Source: QHXN01 sp963785125 (lineage in GTDB: Bacteria; Acidobacteriota; Blastocatellia; Pyrinomonadales; Pyrinomonadaceae). From it: a stretch of 64,000 nt of DNA. The first letter of the stretch is position 1; each line of letters starts with the position of its first letter. The stretch lies in assembly GCA_963785125.1 (NCBI GenBank), contig CAWATU010000003.1, positions 806,001 through 870,000 of the forward strand, read 5' to 3'. The notes under the pieces are model-generated. The model worked only from the letters and a program-made list of their open reading frames with translations. It was not told the DNA's origin and made no database searches. Of the stretch, positions 43,701 through 52,762 are shown piece after piece. Position numbers and translations under genes: made by a program.

Positions 43701-44234
43701 ATGAGCGACCAAACGAGCAGTCAGGCTACAAACGCAGACCCCTCTGCCGGACAACAAACGGCCCCGCTCAACGAAGAAAACTGGACAGTCGAAAGACTAC
43801 CCTATACGGAAGAGACCGATGCGAAGGGTTTTCTTCAGCTATGCGCCGATAGGCGATTCCACAAATGTATCCAACGGGCGTTTAAAGAGGACGCCGGACT
43901 GGATTCGCGTGAAGATTATTGGATACACGCGGATGCGGGAGGAACACCCAAGATGGAGTGCCAGAGAATAACGCCGGACTATTGTTATATCAACAAGGAG
44001 GTGCGTTTGATGGGGTGGTCGGCCCACGGAGCCGGTTGCGGAGGGTTCGGGGAGGAGGTGCCGGATGAGGTCATCATGCGGGAGCTGTGTGCGACCATGC
44101 AGAGGAACGTCAGAAAGTACTCACTGGCAACACACTTCGTATATTTCGCGACGGTGCGCGACGGGGAGACGGTGGTCTATAGCATGAGAACCGAACCCGG
44201 TGAAGATATCGTATGCACACAGGGTTCAGATTAG
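43701..44234 (+). CDS. Hypothetical protein, less GC-rich than its neighbours
   Basis: 177-residue soluble protein with AAGGAG seven bases before the ATG. No family recognised. It has an acidic, low-complexity N-terminus (1-30), five Cys, and motifs such as YWIHADAGG and GWSAHGAGCGGFGEEVPDEV. Its third-codon positions are visibly less GC-rich than those of flanking genes, which may mean recent acquisition. GNAT gene follows after 27 bases. Confidence 0.7.
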   Translation: MSDQTSSQATNADPSAGQQTAPLNEENWTVERLPYTEETDAKGFLQLCADRRFHKCIQRAFKEDAGLDSREDYWIHADAGGTPKMECQRITPDYCYINKEVRLMGWSAHGAGCGGFGEEVPDEVIMRELCATMQRNVRKYSLATHFVYFATVRDGETVVYSMRTEPGEDIVCTQGSD

Positions 44235-44261
44235 TTTGTAGATAGTCGAGGGAAGAGTCCG

Positions 44262-44795
44262 ATGATTGTGCTCGAAACGGAACGGCTAATCCTCAGGCGC
44301 TTCACACCTGAGGATGCCGCCGAGAACTTTCGCATCTACACCGACCCCGAGAACATGCGGTTCATGGGCCGTCAGCCCGACTCGGTCGAGTTCGAGCGGT
44401 ACCACATCCATAAACACATCGCCAACTATTATGACAGGCACGAGTTCGGCCTGTGGGCAGCGGTGTTGAAGGAGGACGGCCGGCTGATCGGGCGGTGCGG
44501 GTTACTGTACCAGCCGGTCGAAGGTACGGAGGAGGTCGAAGTCTCATACCTGATAGACCGGCCTTACTGGGGCAGAGGTCTGGCGACGGAGGCGGCCCGC
44601 GCGGTGGTCAAGCTCGGCTTCGAGCACTACGGGTTCCCACGCATCGTCGCCCTCATCAATCCCGAGAACGTCGGGTCTGTGCGCGTGGCGGAGAAGGTCG
44701 GGCTGAAGTACGAGCGTGACGTGAACTTCAGAGACTACGGCCAGGTTGCCCTGTATGCCCTGAAGGCGGAAGATTTTGTCACGGCAGAAGAGTAA
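44262..44795 (+). CDS. GNAT-family N-acetyltransferase
   Basis: 177 residues of the RimJ/RimL-like type: LETERLILRRFTPEDAAENF at the start (about 3-22), YLIDRPYWGRGLATEAARAVVKLGF (about 95-119) for the acetyl-CoA pyrophosphate loop (R/Q-x-x-G-x-G/A is GRGLAT), and NPENVGSVRVAEKVGLKYE. Substrate could be a protein N-terminus or a small amine; not decidable. Confidence 0.88.
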   Translation: MIVLETERLILRRFTPEDAAENFRIYTDPENMRFMGRQPDSVEFERYHIHKHIANYYDRHEFGLWAAVLKEDGRLIGRCGLLYQPVEGTEEVEVSYLIDRPYWGRGLATEAARAVVKLGFEHYGFPRIVALINPENVGSVRVAEKVGLKYERDVNFRDYGQVALYALKAEDFVTAEE

Positions 44796-44828
44796 CGACC
44801 TTGCCTCCGCGTCTCACTAACTTTAACT

Positions 44829-47435
44829 CTAAAGCTCTTTGACCCGGCGTTCGAGGTCGGCGGTGATCTGCGCGGGGTCTTCGGCGGGCGAGTATCTGAC
44901 CGGCTCGCCGAGGCGGATGGTGACGCGGTGGGGGGAGGTGAAGCCGCGGCGGCCGGAGAGTTTTAGTTCGATGAGACCGTCGATGCGGACGGGCACGACG
45001 GGGATGCCGAGCTGCGAGGCGAGGACGCCGATGCCGGGGCGGAAGGGGCTCATCCCGAGACTCTCGGCGCGTATGCCTTCGGGGAAGACGAGGAGGTTGT
45101 AGCCGCGGTCTACCGACTCGCCCGCGTAGGCGAAGCTGCGGCGGAAGCCGCTCGCCTTGGGGAGCGAGAAGGTGTTGAAGATAACGACGACGAGGAAGTA
45201 CTGCGCGCGCCAGCGCAGACGCTTCAGAAGGGAAGTACCCTCGGGCGGCTTGCGCCAGAAGCGCAGACGCTCTCCCTCCTGCGCGATGGCGAGGCGGCGG
45301 CGGAAGCGGCCGGGCAGCGCCGACATGACGAGCGCGTGGTCGAAGTATGTGATGTGGTTCGAGACGAAGAGTGCCGGGCCGTCCAGTCCGCGCAACTTCT
45401 CGCGCCCCTTCACGCGCGCCCAGCAGAGCACGGACGTAATGGGGAGCACGACGGCGTAGTAGAAGGCCACGCGGAACCAGCGGACGGGCGCGGCCTGCGC
45501 CCACGCGGGATATGGGTACTGCGCGGTCTCCGCGGCGCGTGCGCCGCCCGCGCTGACGATACGCTCCACGTCGCCGACGGTCGTCGCGGCGGTGAAGCTC
45601 GCCTCGTCAATCTCAATCTGGTAGCGGTCTTCGAGCGCGCTCAGAAGCTCTACGCGCCCGAGCGAGTCGAGCTTCAAATCGGTCGAGAGGCTCGCCGAAG
45701 AGTCGAGCGACGCAGGCGCCTCGCCCCCCGCGCGCGGCGCGAGCGCGGCGATGAGGGACGCGGGCGAATGATTCAGGACTGAGGACTGAGGACTGAGGAC
45801 TGAGTTGTTGACGGCATCATTCTCAAGATGATGCCCGTTGCCGTTCGTGCCGTTTCGCTTTGGCGTGAGTCGTTCGAGGATGTCGCGTTTGCGAACCTTC
45901 TGTGTCGGCGTGCGCGGGAAGTCTGAGTCGGGCCAGACCTGCCAGCGGCGCACGTGCTGATGGCGCGCGAGCGCACGGTTGGCACGCTCGATTGCCGCAG
46001 AGGGGTCTGTGCCCGCCTCGTTCAAGATGAGCACCGCGAGCGGCTCGGGGCCGCGCGGGCCTTCGACGCCGACGACGGCGCTCAGGCGGACTTCGGGCTG
46101 GCGGTTGAGCGCGGCCTCGATGTCCTCGGGGTAGACGTTCAATCCCGCGGCCGTGACGATTGTATCCTTCTTGCGTCCGCGGAAGTAGATGTTGCCGGCC
46201 GCGTCCACAGACCCCAGGTCGCCCGTGCGCAGCCACCCGCCGTCGCCGAGCGGCTCGCTCACGCCGTCAAGGCGCCAGTAGCCGGGCGAGACGTTCGCAC
46301 CGCGCACGAGAATCTCTCCCGATTCGTCGAGCCGCAGCTCCTGCCCGCGCAGTGTCTTTCCGATTGAGCCGTGCCCGGTCTTGAAAGGGTGGTTGACGGT
46401 GACAAGCGACGCCGTCTCGGTCATCCCATACCCTTGCACGACGGCGAACCCGAGCCGCCGCCAGAAGGTCTCGGTCTCCGCGCCAAGCGTCGCGCCGCCG
46501 GTCACGAACGCCCAGAGCCTCCAACCGAAGTACCTGTGGATGCGCCGCGCGAGCCAGAGCCGCTTGAGCGGGTGTGCGCCCTCTGCGCGCTCGATGCGTC
46601 GTCGCAGGTCTGTGAGCAGTCCCCGCGACTCCTCGCGCCGCTCGACGTGCTCGCGCAGAGAGTCGAGCAGGCGCGGGACGGTGACGACGATGTTGACGTG
46701 GCGACCCTTGACCGTGTTGACGATCTCCGAGGGGTTGAGCGCGTTGAGGAAGATGACCTCGCCGCCGAGAAGCTGCGGGACGAGGATGCCCATGAACTGG
46801 CCGAAGACGTGGCTGAGCGGGAGCAGACAGATGAAGCGCAGCGGGCCGACGAGCCGCACCCACTTCAGATACTTCTGCATCCCCTCTTCGAGCGGCCCGA
46901 GGTTCGCGAGCAGGTTCCGGTGCGTCAGGCAGACGCCGCGCGGCTCGGCCGTCGTCCCCGAAGTATAGATAATTTCGACTAGGTCGTCTGTGGAGATGTC
47001 GTCGCTTGCGAAGGGCTCGCGTGAACGGAAGGCCACGACACTCTCAAGCTCTTCGAGCGCGACCGCCGGCGGCCCCAACGTCGCGGCCTGCCCCGCAGTC
47101 TCCGCGCTGTAGAGCACAAGCCGCGCGCGCGTCTGCGCCTGCACCCGCGCGACGAAATCCGGCGCGCTCTCCACGTCCAGAGGCACCACGACCACGCCCC
47201 GCAGTACGCATCCGAAGAACGCCGCCACCCACTCCGGCCCGTTCGCCCCCCACAGCAGAACCCGCTCGCCTTTATCTATCCCACGCGCCTCCAACTCGCG
47301 CGCGAACCCGTACGCCGCCTCCGCCACACGCCGGTACGACCACCGCACCAGACGCACCCCGCGCCTGTGCGCGAACGCCGTCTCACGCCCGCGCCTCACA
47401 TAATCCTCAAGATAACTATTAATCGTCGAACGCAT
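44829..47435 (-). CDS. Acyl-CoA/ACP ligase - ACP - acyltransferase fusion
   Basis: 868 residues from ATG 47435 (AAGGGG upstream). Domains in order: AMP-forming ligase (about 1-520; IIYTSGTTAEPRGVCLTHRN, GYGMTETASLV, TGDLGSVDAAGNIYFRGRKKD), a linker (about 530-570), an acyl carrier domain (about 575-640; Ser in LDSLGRVELL), and a PlsC-type acyltransferase (about 660-868; SNHITYFDHALV and LLVFPEGIRAES). It could activate a fatty acid, hold it on the ACP and transfer it to a glycerolipid. The linker includes a heptamer-repeat tract read in frame. Confidence 0.88.
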   Translation of the reverse strand: MRSTINSYLEDYVRRGRETAFAHRRGVRLVRWSYRRVAEAAYGFARELEARGIDKGERVLLWGANGPEWVAAFFGCVLRGVVVVPLDVESAPDFVARVQAQTRARLVLYSAETAGQAATLGPPAVALEELESVVAFRSREPFASDDISTDDLVEIIYTSGTTAEPRGVCLTHRNLLANLGPLEEGMQKYLKWVRLVGPLRFICLLPLSHVFGQFMGILVPQLLGGEVIFLNALNPSEIVNTVKGRHVNIVVTVPRLLDSLREHVERREESRGLLTDLRRRIERAEGAHPLKRLWLARRIHRYFGWRLWAFVTGGATLGAETETFWRRLGFAVVQGYGMTETASLVTVNHPFKTGHGSIGKTLRGQELRLDESGEILVRGANVSPGYWRLDGVSEPLGDGGWLRTGDLGSVDAAGNIYFRGRKKDTIVTAAGLNVYPEDIEAALNRQPEVRLSAVVGVEGPRGPEPLAVLILNEAGTDPSAAIERANRALARHQHVRRWQVWPDSDFPRTPTQKVRKRDILERLTPKRNGTNGNGHHLENDAVNNSVLSPQSSVLNHSPASLIAALAPRAGGEAPASLDSSASLSTDLKLDSLGRVELLSALEDRYQIEIDEASFTAATTVGDVERIVSAGGARAAETAQYPYPAWAQAAPVRWFRVAFYYAVVLPITSVLCWARVKGREKLRGLDGPALFVSNHITYFDHALVMSALPGRFRRRLAIAQEGERLRFWRKPPEGTSLLKRLRWRAQYFLVVVIFNTFSLPKASGFRRSFAYAGESVDRGYNLLVFPEGIRAESLGMSPFRPGIGVLASQLGIPVVPVRIDGLIELKLSGRRGFTSPHRVTIRLGEPVRYSPAEDPAQITADLERRVKEL
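45775..45804. repeat. In-frame GGACTGA heptamer array inside a coding region
   Basis: About four copies of GGACTGA in tandem, in the linker of the ligase-ACP-acyltransferase gene. The minus-strand reading gives NSVLSPQSSVLN. The same word occurs in the intergenic hairpins at 1302-1386 and 20733-20800, but here there is only one arm. Confidence 0.9.
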
Positions 47436-47566
47436 AAACCCCTTGCCTTGATTGACCAGCCCATGCCTGATGAATTCCGCCGCGGGCACACGTATAAATT
47501 TTCCGCCCCGCGGGACTCATTGTCGAGGCGGCGCGGGGCGGCAGAGGGGGGCAGTGTGACACTTTC

Positions 47567-49509
47567 TCATCTGGCCGGTTGGAGCGTTCGCGTTGAGCCC
47601 TGCTCGACCGAGAGGGTGACGGAAGAGTTGAGCCCGCGCGAACGGTAGACGCGCTGCGTGGCTCTCTGGAAGTCGGCGGCGGTCGCCTTCGGAATCTCCA
47701 TGAACTTCTGCGGGTTCCTGTCCACGAGCGGGAACCAGGAGCTTTGCACCTGCACCATGACGCGGTGGCCGCGGCGGAAAGCGTGATACACGTCCGGCAG
47801 CTCGAACTCGATGTGCGCGGGCTTGCCCGGCGTCAGTGCCACGGGTCGCTCGAAGCCCCCGCGGAACTTCGCGCGAAAGGGCTCGCCGCGGACGAGCTGC
47901 TGGTAGCCGCCCAGACGGACGTAGTTCGGCGGCGGCCTCTGTCCCTCGGGGGCGCCGGGCTGCGGGTAGTCGGCGGGGTACACGTCCACGAGCTTGACGA
48001 CGAAGTCGGAGTCCGTCCCCGTCGTCGAAACGTTGAGGTTCACCTTGACCGGCCCAGCGATAACGAGGTCTTCATCGAGCGGCCCGGTCTCATACGTCAG
48101 CACGTCCGGGCGCCGCGACGCAAAGCGCTGGTCTTCGGTCATGTAGTCCGAGGTCATCCCGCCGACGACGTAGCCGACAAAAGGGACGGGGCGGTTCGGG
48201 TCGCTCACGTACTCGTCGAACCCCGCGGGGCCGTCCAACGCGGGCGCGTCCGAGCCCAGACGGCCGCTCGCCTCGAAGTAGAGCGTCAGCGGCCTCGCCT
48301 CCTTCGGCGGCCATACGTCCTTGCCGCGCCACTCGTTGATGCCCGTCAGGAACACGTAAGCCTCGGGCAGCGCGGCGGGCCGGTCTTTGAGGTGTTGGAC
48401 GAAGAGGGGAGCTGTACGCGCTCGCGGAAGAACTCGGCCGACTTGAAGGCGAAGTTGAGGTTGCCGAGCCGTTCGCCGTCGGCGCGCGCCCAGCCGCCGT
48501 GTGACCAGGGCCCCATCACGAGCAGGTTGGTGGTGCCGGGGTTAAACTCCTCGACCGCGTGATAGACGCGCAGCGGCCCCAGAGGGTCTTCCGCGTCGAA
48601 CCAGCCGCCGACGTTGAGTACGGCGCAACGAACGTTCTTCATAAACCGCCAGACCGAGCGGCGCTTCCAGAAGTCGTCGTAGGTCGTATGGTCTACGATC
48701 TCCTGCCAGAAGCGCGCGCGCCCGCCGAGCAGCCGCTCGTTCGCGGTCGCGAGCGGCCCCATGTTGAGATAGAACTCGTAAGCGTCGGGCGTGCCGAAGT
48801 CGAACGAGTCGTCACGTCGCGACGGAGGCTCCGGCCCGTCGGCGCGCGGGACGAACGAGGCGTAGAAACCGAAGTTGGCGGCGAGCATGAACGCGCCGTT
48901 GTGGTACACGTCGTCGCCCATGTAGTAGTCGGCCGTGGGCGCCTGCGGCGAGGCGGCCTTGAGAGCCGGGTGCGAGTCGATGATGCTCGCGGCGACGTGG
49001 AAGCCCGGCTGCGAGATGCCGACCATCCCGACGCGCCCGTTGTGGCCGGGGACGTTCTTCAACAGCCACTCGATGGTGTCGTAAGTGTCGCTGGACTCGT
49101 CCACCTCCTTCGGCCCGCGCTTTTCGGGGAGGTGCGGTCGCACCTGTTGGAACTCGCCCTCCGACATGTAGCGGCCCCGCGCGTCCTGATAGACGAAGAT
49201 GAAGCCCTCCTTCTCGAAGCTCTCCGAAGGCCCCAGGCTGGCTCGGTAGTTATCCGCCCCGTATGGCGCCACGCTGTACGGCGTCCGCGTCAGCAGGAAC
49301 GGGTACTTCTGCGACGCGTCCTTCGGCACGTAGACGGCCGTAAACAACCTCACCCTGTCCCGCATCGGCACCCTGTACTCGTACTTCGTATACCGCGCCC
49401 GCACGCCCTCGGCCATCTGCGGCGCGTTCGCTTGCGAGAAGGCAACGCCTGACGGGAGCAGGAGGACGGCGACGGCGCAGAGCAGCCTGAAGCGTTTGGA
49501 TATGAACAA
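47567..49509 (-). CDS. CocE/NonD-type hydrolase, apparent frameshift near 48402-48408
   Basis: Secreted alpha/beta-hydrolase of the X-Pro dipeptidyl-peptidase-like family. The N-terminal frame (48346-49509) has a signal peptide, VPMRDRVRLFTAVYVP, the nucleophile GISQPG and the His in GPWSHGGW. The second frame (47567-48355) holds the C-terminal jelly-roll domain. Just upstream of the overlap, at a CCCC run near 48405, one missing C would restore VQLPLFVQHLKDRPAALPEAY. A sequence error is more likely than decay, since both parts are conserved. Confidence 0.85.
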
Positions 49510-49634
49510 GACGGTATCCTCCGAGTGAACGTTGATTCCGGTTCAAAGTGCCGTGAGTCATGAAATCATATGGCCGGGCGCGGCCGCAGGCAACAGCGCG
49601 GCCCGAAACCTTTCAAGTCGGCGGGGCTCTGTGG

Positions 49635-49640
49635 TAGTAT
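49635..49640 (+). promoter_or_regulatory. Candidate -10 immediately before pyrR
   Basis: TAGTAT ends 8 bases before the pyrR ATG (49649), with TTTCAA 18 bases upstream as a weak -35. Transcription would then begin at or next to the start codon. No Shine-Dalgarno sequence is present, so pyrR may be leaderless. Confidence 0.4.
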
Positions 49641-49648
49641 CCGCGCCG

Positions 49649-50221
49649 ATGGAATTCGTGGAGAAGGCTCGCATCATGGACGGTATGCGCATCAACCGTG
49701 CGCTGGCCCGGCTCGCGTCGGAGATCGTGGAGGAGAACCACGGGGCGGGTCATCTCTATCTCATCGGCATCCAGCGCCGGGGCGTGCCGCTGGCGCATCG
49801 CCTCGCCGACAAGGTCGCCGACATCGAGGGCGAGCGCCCGCCCGTCGGCGTGCTCGACATCACGCTCTACCGCGACGACCTCTCGACCGTCGGCGCCAAC
49901 CCGATAGTTAACAGAACTGATTTACCGATTGATGTTGACGGGCGCAACGTCCTGCTCATCGACGACGTGCTCTACACGGGGCGCACCATCCGCGCCGCGC
50001 TCGACCAGTTGATCGACTTCGGCCGGCCGCGTCGCGTCCAGCTCGCCGTCCTCGTCGACCGCGGGAAGGAGCATCGGGAGCTTCCCATCCAGGCCGACTT
50101 CGTCGGGAAGTTCGTGCCGACGAAGAAGAGCGAGATCATCAAGGTGATGCTCGACGAGTTCGACGGCGAGGAGGCGGTCGTCATCGTCGAACGACCGGCG
50201 GGGCAGGAGGAAGAGGGTTAA
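49649..50221 (+). CDS. pyrR: Pyrimidine regulatory protein / uracil phosphoribosyltransferase PyrR
   Basis: UMP-responsive RNA-binding attenuation regulator in Bacillus, with uracil phosphoribosyltransferase activity. 190 residues from ATG 49649. PRPP motif VLLIDDVLYTGRTIRAALD (about 99-117), LYRDDLSTVG, and IQRRGVPLAHRLAD near the N-terminus. An intrinsic terminator lies between it and pyrB, as expected if it controls attenuation of pyrBC. Confidence 0.93.
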   Translation: MEFVEKARIMDGMRINRALARLASEIVEENHGAGHLYLIGIQRRGVPLAHRLADKVADIEGERPPVGVLDITLYRDDLSTVGANPIVNRTDLPIDVDGRNVLLIDDVLYTGRTIRAALDQLIDFGRPRRVQLAVLVDRGKEHRELPIQADFVGKFVPTKKSEIIKVMLDEFDGEEAVVIVERPAGQEEEG

Positions 50222-50224
50222 GAG

Positions 50225-50250
50225 AGGCGGCCGCAACTGGCCGCCTTTTT
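50225..50250 (+). terminator. Terminator/attenuator between pyrR and pyrB
   Basis: Stem AGGCGGCC paired with GGCCGCCT around a 6-base loop, followed by TTTT, directly after the pyrR stop and 33 bases before pyrB. The bases leading into the stem (AGAGAGGC) partly resemble the PyrR-binding loop, but a full binding hairpin is not clear. Confidence 0.7.
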
Positions 50251-50282
50251 CGTATCATGTTTGAGGTGTAGATCGGTTTCAC

Positions 50283-51338
50283 ATGACGAGCGCCGTGCTG
50301 AAGCAGAGAAACTTGCTCGGGATACGCGGGATGAGCGCCGGGGAGATCGCGCACATCCTCGACACGGCCGAGACGTTTCGCGAAATCTCCGAGCGCGAGA
50401 TCAAGAAGGTGCCGACCCTGCGCGGACGCACCGTCATCAACCTCTTCTTCGAAGCCTCGACGCGCACACGCACCTCCTTCGAGATCGCCGGCAAGCGCCT
50501 CTCGGCCGACGTTATCAACATCAGTTCCTCTTCGTCCTCGGTCACGAAGGGCGAGACGCTGCTCGACACGGCGCGCAACCTTGAAGCGATGGGGCCTGAC
50601 CTCATCGTCATCCGTCACCCTTCGGCCGGCGCGCCGCACCAGCTCGCGCGTGTCTGCCGCGCCGCGGTCGTCAACGCGGGCGACGGCGCGCACGAACACC
50701 CGACGCAGGCGCTCCTCGACGCGCTTACCATCCGACAGCGCAAGGCGAGTTTTGAAGGGCTGCGCGTAGCCATCCTCGGCGACATCCTCCACTCGCGCGT
50801 CGCGCGCTCGAATGCACATCTGTTGACGACGCTCGGCGCGGAGGTCACGGTCGCGGGGCCGGGGACGCTCGCGCCGCCCGAGTTCGCCGCGCTCGCCGGT
50901 GAAGGGAAGTTGAAGGTCGTACGCCGCGTCGAGGAGGCCGTCGAAGGGGCCGACGTGGTGATGGTTCTGCGCATCCAGCGCGAGCGGCAGGACAGCGCGT
51001 TCCTCCCCAGTCTGCGCGAGTATGCCGTGCACTACGGGCTCAACCTCAAACGGCTCAGCCTTGCCAAACCCGACGCCATCGTCATGCACCCGGGGCCGAT
51101 GAACCGCGGCATCGAGATCGCCTCGGACGTGGCCGACGGCTCGCGCTCGCTCATTCTCGGTCAGGTCGCCAACGGCCTCGCCGTGCGCATGGCTGTGCTC
51201 TACCTGCTCGGCGGCGGCGCGGGCGTGACGACACCGACGCAGAATCCTGTGGCACAGGCTAAGTCCGAGGCGGAACCTCTACAGCCCGAGCCGCTCAGCA
51301 CCGTCCTGACCGCCGTGCACTCCGAAGGCTCCAAGTAA
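50283..51338 (+). CDS. pyrB: Aspartate carbamoyltransferase catalytic subunit
   Basis: Forms carbamoyl-aspartate. 351 residues. Carbamoyl-phosphate site FFEASTRTRTSFEIAG (about 52-67), SVTKGETLLDTA, IRHPSAGAPHQLA and HPTQALLDALT. About 40 residues longer than E. coli PyrB through a C-terminal tail. No pyrI is present. pyrC follows after 5 bases. Confidence 0.95.
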   Translation: MTSAVLKQRNLLGIRGMSAGEIAHILDTAETFREISEREIKKVPTLRGRTVINLFFEASTRTRTSFEIAGKRLSADVINISSSSSSVTKGETLLDTARNLEAMGPDLIVIRHPSAGAPHQLARVCRAAVVNAGDGAHEHPTQALLDALTIRQRKASFEGLRVAILGDILHSRVARSNAHLLTTLGAEVTVAGPGTLAPPEFAALAGEGKLKVVRRVEEAVEGADVVMVLRIQRERQDSAFLPSLREYAVHYGLNLKRLSLAKPDAIVMHPGPMNRGIEIASDVADGSRSLILGQVANGLAVRMAVLYLLGGGAGVTTPTQNPVAQAKSEAEPLQPEPLSTVLTAVHSEGSK

Positions 51339-51343
51339 AAAGG

Positions 51344-52654
51344 ATGAGACTGCTTATCGCCAACGGCTACGTCGTGGACCCGACGCAGGGCATCAACGGT
51401 GGCCGAGACATTCTGATCGAAGACGGGCGCGTGGTCTCTCTGCTGAAAAGTGGAGAGCAGGCGCCCGAGGGTGCCGAGGTCTTCGACGCGACGGGGCTCG
51501 TCGTCGCGCCCGGTTTCATAGACCTTCACACGCACCTGCGCGAGCCGGGGCAGGAGTATAAGGAGACCATCGCGTCGGGCGCGGCCTCGGCCGTTGCGGG
51601 CGGCTTCACCTCCGTCTGCGCGATGCCCAATACCGACCCCGTCAACGACAACGCGGCCGTCACGAGCTTCATCGTCGAGCAGGCCGCGGCGGCCGGGCTC
51701 GCCAACGTCTTCCCCGTCGGCGCCATCACGAAGGGCTCGAAGGGCGCAGAGCTGGCCGAGATGGGCGAGATGAGACGCGCCGGCATCGTCGCCGTCACCG
51801 ACGACGGACACCCCGTGCCTTCGCCGGGTCTGATGCGCCGCGCGTTGGAGTATGCGCGCGGGTTCGACCTGACGGTGATGGATCACTGTGACGACAAGTC
51901 GCTCGCAGCCGGCGGCGTGATGCACGAAGGGGAGTGGTCTCTGCGTCTGGGACTGCGCGGCCGTCCCGCGCTCGCAGAGGAGTCGGACGCGATGCGCGAC
52001 TGTGCTCTGGCCGAGCTGACCGGCGCGCGCGTGCACCTCGCGCACGTCTCGACGCGCGGCGCGGTCGAGGCCGTCCGGCGCGCGAAGGAGCGGGGCCTGG
52101 AGGTCTCATGCGAAGTCGCGCCGCACCACTTCACGCTCACCGACGCGGCCTGCGAGGGCTTCGACACCAACATGAAGATGAACCCGCCGCTACGCAGCCG
52201 CGAACATCTGGACGCGATACTCGAAGCCATCGCCGACGGAACCATCGACGCCGTCGCGACCGACCACGCGCCGCACCACCTGGATGAGAAGGAGCTTGAG
52301 TTCGACCGCGCGGCCTTCGGCATCACTGGACTTGAGACGGCCGTCGGCCTCGCCTTCGCCCGCCTCGTCCACGGCGGGCTCATCACCATCGAACGGCTCG
52401 TCGAACTCTTCTCGACGAATCCCGCGCGCATCTTCCGCCTCGAAGGGCGCGGCACGCTCCGCCCCGGCGCACACGGCGATGTGACCATCCTTGACCCCGA
52501 ACTACACTGGACGTTCGACGCCTCGCGCTCGAAATCAAAGAGCCGCAACACACCCTTCGACGGCTACAACTTCCACGGCGCGGCCGTCGCCACGGTCGTC
52601 GCCGGCCGCGTGGTCTACGTGCGCGAAGGCAGGGGAGTGGCGGCGACGGGCTAA
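51344..52654 (+). CDS. pyrC: Dihydroorotase
   Basis: Cyclises carbamoyl-aspartate to dihydroorotate. 436 residues of the class I type: metal motif DLHTHLREPGQEYKETI (about 60-76), MPNTDPVNDN, HCDDKSLAAGG, HVSTRGAVEAVR and ATDHAPHH. Full length and probably active. Ends the pyrR-pyrB-pyrC unit. Confidence 0.95.
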   Translation: MRLLIANGYVVDPTQGINGGRDILIEDGRVVSLLKSGEQAPEGAEVFDATGLVVAPGFIDLHTHLREPGQEYKETIASGAASAVAGGFTSVCAMPNTDPVNDNAAVTSFIVEQAAAAGLANVFPVGAITKGSKGAELAEMGEMRRAGIVAVTDDGHPVPSPGLMRRALEYARGFDLTVMDHCDDKSLAAGGVMHEGEWSLRLGLRGRPALAEESDAMRDCALAELTGARVHLAHVSTRGAVEAVRRAKERGLEVSCEVAPHHFTLTDAACEGFDTNMKMNPPLRSREHLDAILEAIADGTIDAVATDHAPHHLDEKELEFDRAAFGITGLETAVGLAFARLVHGGLITIERLVELFSTNPARIFRLEGRGTLRPGAHGDVTILDPELHWTFDASRSKSKSRNTPFDGYNFHGAAVATVVAGRVVYVREGRGVAATG

Positions 52655-52762
52655 GACTCGAACTACCTTTCGCTGATAACTCTAAGGTAGAAACCCGCTC
52701 ATCACGGCGAGAGTCCGCACCGTCACATTCCTGTTCCTTTTCGTCGTCGTACCACGTTACAA

